Source: Chenopodium formosanum (lineage: Eukaryota > Streptophyta > Magnoliopsida > Caryophyllales > Amaranthaceae). From it: a DNA stretch of 64,000 nucleotides. The notes under the pieces were generated by a model, which saw only the letters and a program-made list of their open reading frames with translations, ran no database searches and was not told the DNA's origin. The first letter of the stretch is position 1, and each line of letters starts with the position of its first letter. The position numbers were made by a program, and so were the translations under genes. The stretch covers positions 20,393,703 to 20,457,702 of the forward strand of contig CM044875.1 of assembly GCA_024500155.1 (NCBI GenBank). Reading direction: 5' to 3'. Shown here piece by piece: positions 24,500 through 33,355 of the stretch.

Positions 24500-24865
24500 T
24501 GAATGTTCATAGGCCCGGAGGCTAAGGAAAATTACATCATGTGACACGATCAACGAATGCACTTAGGTCATGAAGCTAAGTGCGGTAGTTTGTTGACAAT
24601 GTAAAATGCTTAGGTCAGGAAGCTAAGAATAATATATAGTTTGTGAAAAAAAAACAAACAATCTTGAAAGTTGCTTAGGTCTAGAAGCTAAGCATGTATA
24701 CAATGATGATTGCTGAGTAAGGCATGAAATAATGAAAGTTGCTTAGGTCAGGGAGCAAAGCAGGATATGTAATGTATGCAATAGTGAATGTTTCTTAGGT
24801 CAGGGAGCTAAGCACATCTTGCATGAATCTTGATAAATGTACCTAGATCAAGAAGCTAAGTACAT
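24500..24865. repeat. Dispersed short palindromes (CTTAGGTCAGGAAGCTAAG type)
   Basis: Six or seven copies occur near 24510, 24558, 24607, 24671, 24738, 24790 and 24839, each an imperfect palindrome of about 23 bases with arms such as TGCTTAG/CTAAGCA. Spacing is irregular (about 49-67 bp) and the loops differ. Confidence 0.8.
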
Positions 24866-26996
24866 TTGTGATAATACTTTCGAATGATGATGACTTTGCT
24901 GAATGTTGTCGTGAAGCATGCATGGCGTGGGAACAATATTTCATGATAAGGGGTTCCTAAGGGAAGGAAGATATGGCCATGTAAATGAGGTGTGTGATTG
25001 AAGTGTGTAAAAGTGATACTAGGGCTGGCTGCAAAGAATATGGTGATGGAAAGAGATGAGTCGAGATGGTGACTCTTAAGGCTAGGTAGGCTAAGTGATG
25101 TAGGTTCAAGCCCCCAAGTGTAGCTCTATATGGATAGGGATGAGCATTGGAGATTCTTTGATACGATCATGCTGAATATGAATGTGGTCATACCTCGATG
25201 TGAGGTTACCTACGTATCCGTTAGGAATCAGGCCGAACATAGCTCTAGACGAACTTTGCTCAAGTGTATGTATACCTCAAAGAGGTCTTTCGAGGGTTGT
25301 AACGTGATTAAGTTAGTGGTTTGAAGAAGAAAGGGCGAAAGCTCAAGACCCGAGAGAAGCCCCCCAAGATGTGTAATTGTGTATTTTAAAAGACTTGAAT
25401 TTTTCAAGTTTATTTATTTATTTATATTTTGCTTTTAATCAACGTGAAAAATCTCGGATCATGCGGTCCATCGCTCATTTAGCTTTCATGTTTCTCATGC
25501 ACGGTACCAAACACTTGATGAGAGATGCAATTTAAGACGTGTTCATATTAAAGACATTGGAACACTTGCCCTTAAGCATTGTTTTATTATTGCTTTTTTT
25601 TTTTACTTGCTTTTGAATATTACACGAATTATACATGTTCCCATCCCAAGGTAAGGTGAATGTGGGTTGAATAAATGGGGCCAAACATTAGACGAGGCTT
25701 AAAGTGGTTAATGAAGAAGTGGAATATTCAATCGAATGCAAAGGAAAGGAATGTTCATTGATGGAAAAGGTAAGAAACATGACACATAGACACATGGATA
25801 AGGGGAACCTATGCTAGACTTATTAGGAGGAAAGGGTTGAAACAAAAGAAAAAGGCATGAAATCTTGTATGGAAAGCTCGTCTCGTGCTTCGTCTTCATG
25901 GTTGCTTATGACTTCCTTCTTGCCGCTAGGAGGGACAAGAAGTTTGTTATTGTTGATGCTTTGATTGGAAGAAAAGAAGGAAGGAATGACGTACCCCTTA
26001 TTCTTCCAACTCTTTCCTAGTGATTCTTGTACTCAAATACTGTGGAACAAAATGAGCTCACTTAATGCATTGGCTCAATAATCAGATTGGAAAGGAAAAG
26101 TGTATGAAAGAATTTTGAAAACCAATGGAAAATACTCCACTCATTCCTATTACGACGAAAAGCGACGCATGCATGGTTCTAGTATATACGATCATAAACA
26201 ATATAGTGCATGATTCGAAGACAAAGTGTGTGCAACGACTCAACATGTGTGATTAGGTGAATTTATAAGACTCGTGGTATAATCGCATGGCTACACATGA
26301 GGACGTTGTGAAAAACAAAGGACCCAAGGACCAAATAGCACCGAAGACTAAAAGACAAACTAACTTGATTATTTTTTTTCCAATTTTAATGTTTATGCTA
26401 TTTACTAGGTGATAACGGTCCATTGGCAATCGTTAGTTATAAATAATATCAACCACAATCAAAGACAAAAAACACATATTAAGGTTAGCACAATAATCAC
26501 AAGAAACTAGGAAGAGGACTGGAATTCTAGAAGAGTTAAGACTCATGGCAAAAGATAAAAATAAAATAAAATAAAATCTACAATCCTATGTTATACAAGT
26601 TTACATGGATTAAAGAACTAAGAGAAGTAGAAAATTGGCTAAAACTATCTTGACATGAAGAGAGAAAAAAAAAAAAAAAAAAAAAAAGAAGGAAGATTGG
26701 ACGCTAAAAAGAACTCCTAAACTGGACAGGTTGTACTATTTCGTTTATAACTTTTGATTTGTGACTGCGGTTAGGACGAAATTAATGCCAAATGAAAGAT
26801 AAAACTCAAGACTACAGATCCATAGGTGGCAAAACACGTAATACTTTCTAGAACTCCGGCTATGACCAAAACAAGTTGACGCTTGTGCAGGATACAGGAA
26901 TAAAAATCCGGGATGACTCAAAATAAAAAAAAAATAAAAAAAAGAACTATGACTCAACCCTAATTATAAAGGATGGTTAGATAAGAAAAAAAATAT

Positions 26997-27624
26997 TGTA
27001 ATAATAAATAAATAAATAAAAATATGCACATATATGTAATACTGTATTTTTATTATATTTTTATATATAAAAATTAATGATTTTATTTATTTTATTTATT
27101 AAATTGATTTATTTAATTTGAAAAAGAAAATCATTTATTTAAATAAATTATAAGTGTGTGTAAATAAAATGGATCATGAATTGAGGCAATAAAAGTATTT
27201 TTAATTAGGTCAATCATATTTAAAAGGGTGGACCAACTTATTGGGAATTTAGGGGCCCAATAAGTTGGCCCAAAGGGAGAATTGGTAAGGAATTAGGAAT
27301 TAGTAATGGCAAAGTTGTAAATATGAGTTTTAATTTTAAAAGGAGAGTATAAATAACTTAAAACCTCAAGATTTTTCCACACAAGTTCATAATTGTCAGA
27401 TTTCACAAAAATTCATAGGTTTTCTCTTTATTTTCTCTCTCTCCTTTTTCCTTTATTTTTTTCTTTTCTTTTTCCTCTTCTTTTTCCCGTAAATCCCACG
27501 CATCTCTCCTTCTCCCTCCTTTTTGTCACGGCCGGACACCGACACCACCACCACCGGCGGCCACCGACAGCCTAGCTGGCTGGCGCCCGATCTCTCTCTT
27601 TCTCTTTTTTTCGGTTTATATCTA

Positions 27625-27669
<45 letters not shown>

Positions 27670-29034
27670 CATTAATCCTAAAATTTATTTTATTGATTTA
27701 TTGTTTTAAAGGCATGATTTTTATTATGTTTTGGTGTTGATTTTGGGATTTTGATGTTGCTAATTTATTATTATAAATTTCATATTTGTATTTAATTAAA
27801 AACCCCAAATTATAAACCCTAGAAATTAGGGATTTTGTATAATTGGTTAGGGGTTGAGGTTAGGTTGTTTTTCTTGATTAATTGATGGTCTAATCATGTT
27901 TTTGATGTGTTTAAAGCCTTCAATTTAATGCTGGAAATTATTTACGCACACTACTTTTTAATTATTGAGTTAGGGTTTGATTACCCATAAAAGGGAAAAG
28001 GGTTTTAATGATTTATATATGATTTCCTAGTCAAAAAGTGATGTTTTATACTAAATAAGTATGCTGGAATTTTATTTATGTCATAAAAATTTAAGTCTTT
28101 TTGAAAGGATTTAAAGTATCCACTTAAAGAAAAGGTTTTATGGCTTTTATGTCATTAAAAGGGGTTAATTACTATGGTTTAAATAGTATTATAGTTGCTG
28201 AAAATTTGTGGGAATAGTGGATTAATTGTAGTTATGTATTTTTAGTTGTAGGAAGTTTCGAGCTAGGTGATTTCTAGCAAGTGTAGCCGAGTTTAGGCGT
28301 TATTCAAGGTACATATGTGCACAAGAATATTTGTGTATGCGTAGTATCATGCTAGGTTTGGGTTTTGTGATTGAAGTGATGAATTAGTAGCATGTTTGAT
28401 TGATTATATGCTTGGAATTGATGTTGATTGAACCTGAATTATTATGCAAGCATGTGAATATGATATTTGAGTATGATACAAGTTGAATATATGTGAATCA
28501 TGGAAGTATGTTATTTTGAGTATCAAGGAAGCATGAAAATAATAAGCAAGGCTTATGTATGTTTAAAAGAGCTATAATCAGAATTATTGAAACATGATTT
28601 ATGAATTTTATTCTCACCCATTTATTATTGGTGTTGAGTCAAGGAAGTTAGTTTATTTAATTGCTCACTCAAGTAAGTTGAGATCGAGTCAAGAAAGTTT
28701 ATTAGTGCATCCTATGCACCAAGGTAGTAATCGTGCAAATTTGTGCACAAAACTAGGCAAGGAACCTTTAATTAAAATAAATATTATGTGCTCACTAATT
28801 AATTCAAGAATTAATTGGAAGTATGTGTTGATTATTGTTATGTTCATTCTTAATTGATTGGTTGGAGTCTTCACATGTTAAATTGGTAAATCACGTAAAG
28901 TGTAAGAGGATATGCACCAAAACTCTTGGAAGGTATTTACCTTGAGTATGAACATATGGGGGGAGTTATGGGGTTTTATATTTAACCATAGCTTCTGCAG
29001 GGGTACAGGACGATGTACTTTCTTTTATTATTAT
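26997..29034 (+). mobile_element. Solo LTR (Ty3/gypsy), left part
   Basis: It begins TGTAATAATAAATAA and is interrupted at 29034 by the Tat-type element; the rest is at 41779-42525, ending GGGGTATTACA. The joined length is about 2785 bp. TGTAATA...TATTACA ends and this length fit Tekay-type chromovirus LTRs. A TATA box, AGTATAAATA, is at 27346-27355, followed by a pyrimidine-rich leader. No interior or second LTR is found. The flanks share ATAT (26993-26996 and 42526-42529), so the duplication is 4 bp as read or a 5-bp one that has mutated. Confidence 0.68.
27628..27666. repeat. Poly-A tract within the solo LTR
   Basis: About 39 consecutive A; simple repeat. Confidence 0.95.
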
Positions 29035-29058
29035 TGTTTAGGGTAAAAATACCCCAGG

Positions 29059-29278
29059 TACGTGGCCCAATCTCATGGTGACACGTGGCCCAATAAACAG
29101 GCGACACGTGGCCCTATGAGAGTGAGACACGTGTCCACTTGTCATGGTCACACCTGTCAGCCATCTCTAAATGCCCCAATGCTGCAATCAGAATGAGAAA
29201 AGGGCCCTGATGACCTCAGGCCCAAATCCCGAGAAAACCTTGAAAGACGTAAAACGGCGCCCCCCACGACACGTGGCG
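29059..29278 (+). promoter_or_regulatory. G-box/ABRE-like cluster in U3
   Basis: Motifs: TACGTGGC (29059), ACACGTGGC (29081), GACACGTGGC (29103), GACACGTGTC (29125) and GACACGTGGC (29268). CACGTG with a GC extension is the binding core of plant bZIP/ABRE factors and bHLH factors. The spacing of the first four is 22 bases each, about two helical turns. Confidence 0.6.
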
Positions 29279-29351
29279 ACCTCTGATTGCGCAGCCAATC
29301 ATGTCACGAAATTCTAGGGCATAAACCCTAGAGGGGTACATGTTCCCACCC

Positions 29352-29360
29352 CTATAAATA
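29352..29360 (+). promoter_or_regulatory. TATA box of the 5' LTR
   Basis: CTATAAATA is an excellent plant TATA consensus; the identical site is in the 3' LTR near 41531. Confidence 0.8.
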
Positions 29361-29596
29361 CCCCAATCATTTATGATGGGAAGGGTGGATGGGGACATAA
29401 CATAAATATAGAGCATTAAAGAGCTCTAACTTCTCTCTACTTTCTCTCTCTAGCCTTTTCCGTTTCCGTTCACTAACTTGAGCGTTGGAGGCGAATATTC
29501 CGAACACCGGAATATTCGTTATTTTGCAGGTGTCCGAGTCTTTGTCAGCAGAGCGTGACCAGTATCCGAGGGAATCACAAAAAACCCCGAAACATT

Positions 29597-29615
29597 TGGC
29601 GCCGTCTGTGGGGAT
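29597..29615 (+). other. Primer-binding site
   Basis: TGGCGCCGTCTGTGGGGAT starts two bases after the 5' LTR. The TGG start pairs with a tRNA CCA end; similar sites are standard in Tat-lineage elements. I do not assign the tRNA. Confidence 0.8.
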
Positions 29616-29626
29616 ACTCGTCCGTT

Positions 29627-32101
29627 ATGGCAATAGATGGTCAGACACCTAATTCTGGACCTCGTCCAGGCGAGGATGGATATGTAGAGGACATACGTAC
29701 TACCATACACTCAAGCAATCCTTTGACTGCCTCATTTGAAGAGGCCGAACAACTTCCTGTCACCCCAGCTACCCTAATGGCCGAGCTGACTAAGCTCCGC
29801 AAGGAGTTGGCGGCTACCCAGCAAAAGGGGAGAGGAGGCACTTCCAAGAAAGCCAACAACAAGACCAACGCAACTGATGCTGGTAACACCCCATTCCGCC
29901 GTCCGCATGGAAGGTCTCCCCGAGTCCCACGGACCAACTTCTCTAGCCTGCTGGCGAAAACACAGTCGGCTGGGGGGAGGGGCAGACAGCCAAAAAGAGT
30001 TGAGACTGAGCCGTCACAGTGTTTCAAAGACGCAAGGGATTACATTCGGCACAGGCAAAGGGAGAGGGCCGCATACTCTGACACGGCCTCTACCCCAACC
30101 ATGCCGGAGGAAGTCTCCAACCAATCTTTCTCCCAATACACCAACACGGCTGCTTCCAGCAAGAGCCATACTATTACTCCCCGTCCAATTCAGCCATTGC
30201 CATATCAGCCCCCTCAAGTACTCAATGGGTTGATACAACCAACTCCCCAAGTTTTTGGGCAATATGGGCCGTATGGTCAGATGTTCGGCCAGACTCCCTA
30301 CCTGGCTGGAACGTCCGCTCAGCCTCAGCCTATTGATTGGCAAATGCGTTTGTTGAATTTGGGAGATAAGCCGCCTCCGTTTTCGCAAGACATACTAGCA
30401 TCCCCTCAACCAGCAAAAGTGAAGAGTGTACTAGTGGGTGCCTATGATGGTACGGGCAACCCAGAAGAGCATGTTACCTCGTACAGGAACTTGATGTACT
30501 TGCAAAGTGTAGATGATGCTACATGGTGTAGATGCTTCCCGGCCACTCTCAAAGGGGTGGCCCAGGACTGGTTTAACAGCCTTCCAGCCGGATGCATCAA
30601 TTGCTTTACCACCCTCAGTTTGTTGTTTGTGGGAAACTTCTCATACAACATCCCACCAAGAAAGACAAGTCTCAACTTGGCTACAATTGTCCAAGGAAAG
30701 AATGAAGGACTACGCTCGTACGTCCAAAGGTTTAACCAAGAAAAAGCCCAAATTCATAATCTTCCGGACGAAATGGCTTACTCAGAATTTCTCCGGGGAT
30801 TAAGGCATAATGGTTTTAAGTTTGATCTAGTAAGAAAAAAGATTCGGTCATGCGCAGGTGTATTGCGGGAAGCCGAAGCCTATATTGAGGCCGCGGATTT
30901 TTGTTCGCTCACCAAATCAGAACAGCCGGCCAAGGGGGCTGAGAAGAAGCAATCTTCTCAGCAAGACTCGGCCGGTCGAAAGAAGGAAGGAAACAACAGA
31001 AAAGAAATCTGGGTAGCTGATGACAAGCAACCCAAGTCAAAAAAAAGCAAGACATACGAGCCTCAGTATGAGTTCAACAAGGATGGTTACTCCATTTTGA
31101 TGGAGATAAAAGACAAGTTTGAGTTTGAGAAGCCTCAACCTTTGAGAGGCTCGGCCCAGTACAGAAACAAAAACAAGTATTGCCATTACCACAAGGATGT
31201 GGGTCATGACACGAATGAGTGTATCAACTTGAAGAGACTGTTGGATAAGTTGGCCGACAAGGGTCTGCTGAAACCCTATGTGACCAAGTCCAAATTCACC
31301 TTCAAGCGGACAGACAACACGTCCGAGAAAAAGCAACAAAGTGAAAAGAAGAATGACAAGGAAGATGATGGGAATAGCACTGATTCAGGTTTTGTGGCCG
31401 TCATATCAGGAGGCTTTGCTTCAGGCGGCCCTACCATGAAAGGAATCAAGCAGGACGCTCGAAACCTGTCAAATGTGATGCAAACGGACGTTGTTAAGGC
31501 CGAGCCATTTCCTGAAGTGATCATAAGTGAGGCTGACCGTGGAGAGGTCAGAGCTTTGCACAATGATCCCATGGTCTTCGTAATGAAAATAGCAAATTTG
31601 AAGGTGGGACGGATATTGATTGATACGGGCAGTTCGGCCGATATCATAAGTCTCTCTGCCTTGAGGAATTTAAGCTTCCCAGAAGATGCTCTCCAAGATA
31701 TAACTCACCCCTTAGTAGGATTTGGGGGGAATATCATTCATCCAGTCGGACGGATTGACCTTCCCATCCGTTTCGGGCAGAAGGGAGAAGGAAGAGACAT
31801 GGTCGTCCGTTTCCTTGTGGTAAAAGAGTTGACTGGGTACAATGTAATCCTTGGCCGCCCTACTCTCAATGCAGCCAAGGCGGTCATAGTGCCCCATTTG
31901 ATGTTGCTGAAGTTTGAAAGGTCGGACGGAAAAATTGGAACAATTCAAGGAAGTCAAAAAATGGCTAAGGAATGTAATCAGCTGGTCGTGAAGCCAACAG
32001 CACGCGGCCCAAAATTGTCCGAGATTAAGGAAGAAGGAACCTCACTCCCAGCATACCAGGTCGGCCAGAAGCGTAAGGCGACCAGGGCAGAAGAAGCCTA
32101 G
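29627..32101 (+). CDS. gag-pro: Gag-protease polyprotein of the Tat element
   Basis: It encodes the capsid-like Gag and the aspartic protease that processes the polyprotein. The open frame can be extended upstream to a GTG, but the first ATG, at 29627, lies just after the primer-binding site and gives 824 residues. Residues 1-280 are low-complexity and basic/proline-rich. The retrotransposon gag domain is at about 282-415 (WFNSLPAGCI, LRSYVQRFNQEK). A zinc-knuckle-like motif C-x-Y-H-x4-G-H-x4-C is at 519-532. The protease has its active-site DTGSS at 666-670 and a VILGRPTLN motif near 750. The frame ends at TAG 32099-32101, directly followed by CAACTA in the same frame as pol. No internal lesion is visible, so this part looks intact. 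Confidence 0.93.
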   Translation: MAIDGQTPNSGPRPGEDGYVEDIRTTIHSSNPLTASFEEAEQLPVTPATLMAELTKLRKELAATQQKGRGGTSKKANNKTNATDAGNTPFRRPHGRSPRVPRTNFSSLLAKTQSAGGRGRQPKRVETEPSQCFKDARDYIRHRQRERAAYSDTASTPTMPEEVSNQSFSQYTNTAASSKSHTITPRPIQPLPYQPPQVLNGLIQPTPQVFGQYGPYGQMFGQTPYLAGTSAQPQPIDWQMRLLNLGDKPPPFSQDILASPQPAKVKSVLVGAYDGTGNPEEHVTSYRNLMYLQSVDDATWCRCFPATLKGVAQDWFNSLPAGCINCFTTLSLLFVGNFSYNIPPRKTSLNLATIVQGKNEGLRSYVQRFNQEKAQIHNLPDEMAYSEFLRGLRHNGFKFDLVRKKIRSCAGVLREAEAYIEAADFCSLTKSEQPAKGAEKKQSSQQDSAGRKKEGNNRKEIWVADDKQPKSKKSKTYEPQYEFNKDGYSILMEIKDKFEFEKPQPLRGSAQYRNKNKYCHYHKDVGHDTNECINLKRLLDKLADKGLLKPYVTKSKFTFKRTDNTSEKKQQSEKKNDKEDDGNSTDSGFVAVISGGFASGGPTMKGIKQDARNLSNVMQTDVVKAEPFPEVIISEADRGEVRALHNDPMVFVMKIANLKVGRILIDTGSSADIISLSALRNLSFPEDALQDITHPLVGFGGNIIHPVGRIDLPIRFGQKGEGRDMVVRFLVVKELTGYNVILGRPTLNAAKAVIVPHLMLLKFERSDGKIGTIQGSQKMAKECNQLVVKPTARGPKLSEIKEEGTSLPAYQVGQKRKATRAEEA

Positions 32102-32107
32102 CAACTA
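32099..32107 (+). promoter_or_regulatory. Leaky-stop context UAG-CAA-CUA between gag-pro and pol
   Basis: The gag-pro stop is TAG followed by CAACTA, which fits the UAG-CARYYA consensus known from tobamoviruses to direct translational readthrough. Pol continues in the same frame with no further stop, starting immediately after it (an ATG follows at 32108). Readthrough is inferred; it would give a Gag-Pol fusion at a minor fraction of Gag. Confidence 0.6.
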
Positions 32108-33355
32108 ATGACTGTCGGCCGGCCAGATGAGTTGAGGCCCCAGCCGGCCGGCAGCCACCAGGATATAGTGCTTGACTCCAACCACCCAGAACGGACAGTT
32201 AGTGTCGGCACTATAGCCTTGGAATTTCTTGGGGATGAGTTGGTTCAGTTGTTAAGGGAATTCAAAGATGTGTTTGCATTTGAAGTTGGTGAAATGCCAG
32301 GAATAAGTCCTGACCTGGCCGTGCACAAGTTGGCCGTGAATCCTTTGATAAAGCCTGTCCGCCAGAAGAAGAGAAATCACGGGGAGAAGAGGAATCAGGC
32401 GGCCGCAGCAGAGGTAAAAAAGCTGCTGTACGCCGGTTTCATTCGGCAGTGCTTTTACCCAGATTGGGTGGCCAATGTAGTTCTTGTGAAAAAGCCGAAT
32501 GGGACTTGGAGGATGTGCGTGGATTACACGGACTTGAACAAGGCGTGTCCTAAGGATAGCTTCCCCTTGCCTAAGATTGACCGTTTGGTTGACTCTACGG
32601 CCGGACACGCCCTTATGAGCTTCATGGACGCATACTCCGGATTCCATCAAATTCCTTTGTGGGAAGAAGATCAAGAGAAAACAGCGTTTGTGACCGAGCA
32701 GGGGTTGTACTGTTACAAGGTTATGCCGTTCGGCCTCAAGAATGCTCCTGCTACATTTCAAAGGCTTGTTAATACAGTCTTTAGAGACCAGCTCGGCCGG
32801 AACATGGAGGCATATATTGATGACATGATTGTCAAGTCAAAAGAGCCGGCCGACCATCTCAAGGATCTACGAGAAACGTTCGCCGAACTCAGGCGGCATA
32901 AGATGATGTTAAATCCAAAGAAGTGTGTATTTGGTGTTGAGTCCGGCAAGTTTCTTGGATTTTTGATTGATCAACGTGGAATCGAGGCCAACCCTGAAAA
33001 AATTCAAGACGTCCTTGACATGAAGTCTCCAAGAACAATCAAGGAAGTGCAAAGACTGACCGGCTGTTTAGCAGCCCTTGGAAGATTTTTGTCAAGATCA
33101 GGGGATAAGTGCCGTTACTTTTTTCAAACCATTAAAAAGAAAGCCATGTTCGAGTGGACAAAGGAGGCCGAGGAAGCATTCGTACAGTTGAAAAATCACT
33201 TGCATACATTGCCTCGCCTCGTCAGTCCGCTCAAGAATGAGAAGCTATATATCTATCTTGCCATCTCCGCTCAAGTGTCGTCCTTCTTGCTGAAAGGGAC
33301 GGCCATCAGATCCCGGTGTATTTTATCAGTCATGTACTTCACAATGCTGAGCTGA
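32102..33355 (+). CDS. pol: Pol, N-terminal part: reverse transcriptase
   Basis: This frame follows gag-pro after one stop codon. The RT domain begins near 32300; recognisable blocks are WVANVVLVKKPNGTWRMCVD, then DLNKACPKDSFPLPKIDRLV, YKVMPFGLKNAP and the catalytic YIDDM (tyrosine codon at 32813). RT copies element RNA into cDNA in the virus-like particle. The connection/RNase H region starts near 33120. Around 33300-33315 the reading changes frame (this ORF ends at 33353-33355 in nonsense) and continues in the next ORF. The direction of shift fits a single-base deletion. If that is real, this copy cannot make full Pol. Confidence 0.92.
   Translation, partial: QLMTVGRPDELRPQPAGSHQDIVLDSNHPERTVSVGTIALEFLGDELVQLLREFKDVFAFEVGEMPGISPDLAVHKLAVNPLIKPVRQKKRNHGEKRNQAAAAEVKKLLYAGFIRQCFYPDWVANVVLVKKPNGTWRMCVDYTDLNKACPKDSFPLPKIDRLVDSTAGHALMSFMDAYSGFHQIPLWEEDQEKTAFVTEQGLYCYKVMPFGLKNAPATFQRLVNTVFRDQLGRNMEAYIDDMIVKSKEPADHLKDLRETFAELRRHKMMLNPKKCVFGVESGKFLGFLIDQRGIEANPEKIQDVLDMKSPRTIKEVQRLTGCLAALGRFLSRSGDKCRYFFQTIKKKAMFEWTKEAEEAFVQLKNHLHTLPRLVSPLKNEKLYIYLAISAQVSSFLLKGTAIRSRCILSVMYFTMLS

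Larger units (their letters stand above)
22682..26996 (-). mobile_element. Non-coding interior of the LARD-like element (3' portion)
   Basis: About 4.3 kb without any gag, protease, RT or integrase similarity on either strand. It holds a diverged minisatellite (22870-23900), a hAT MITE, a set of short palindromic repeats (24500-24865), and from 24870 to 26996 AT-rich DNA with a poly-A run at about 26666-26688. The longest open frames are below 90 codons and lack motifs. With the leader at 42530-43000 it makes a two-LTR element of roughly 4.5 kb interior with no coding capacity, which is the definition of a large retrotransposon derivative. Confidence 0.65.
29035..29594 (+). mobile_element. 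5' LTR of the Tat element
   Basis: Starts TGTTTAGGG, ends CCCCGAAACA. U3 has a cluster of ACGTG motifs (29059-29135 and 29268-29278), four in the first 100 bases. The TATA box CTATAAATA is at 29352-29360, giving an expected start near 29385-29390. A CT-rich tract (29430-29455) follows. Confidence 0.95.

Noticed and set aside
22870..24865. CRISPR-like or phage-type repeat arrays
   Set aside because: Repeats are diverged, spacing is irregular, and the context is a plant retrotransposon.
29641..31957. Minus-strand open frames within gag-protease
   Set aside because: Shadows of a clearly supported plus-strand gene with conserved motifs.
33290..33320. Programmed frameshift inside pol
   Set aside because: No slippery heptamer or following structure is evident at this position within RNase H, and Ty3/gypsy elements of this lineage do not shift there. 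A simple 1-bp deletion is more likely.
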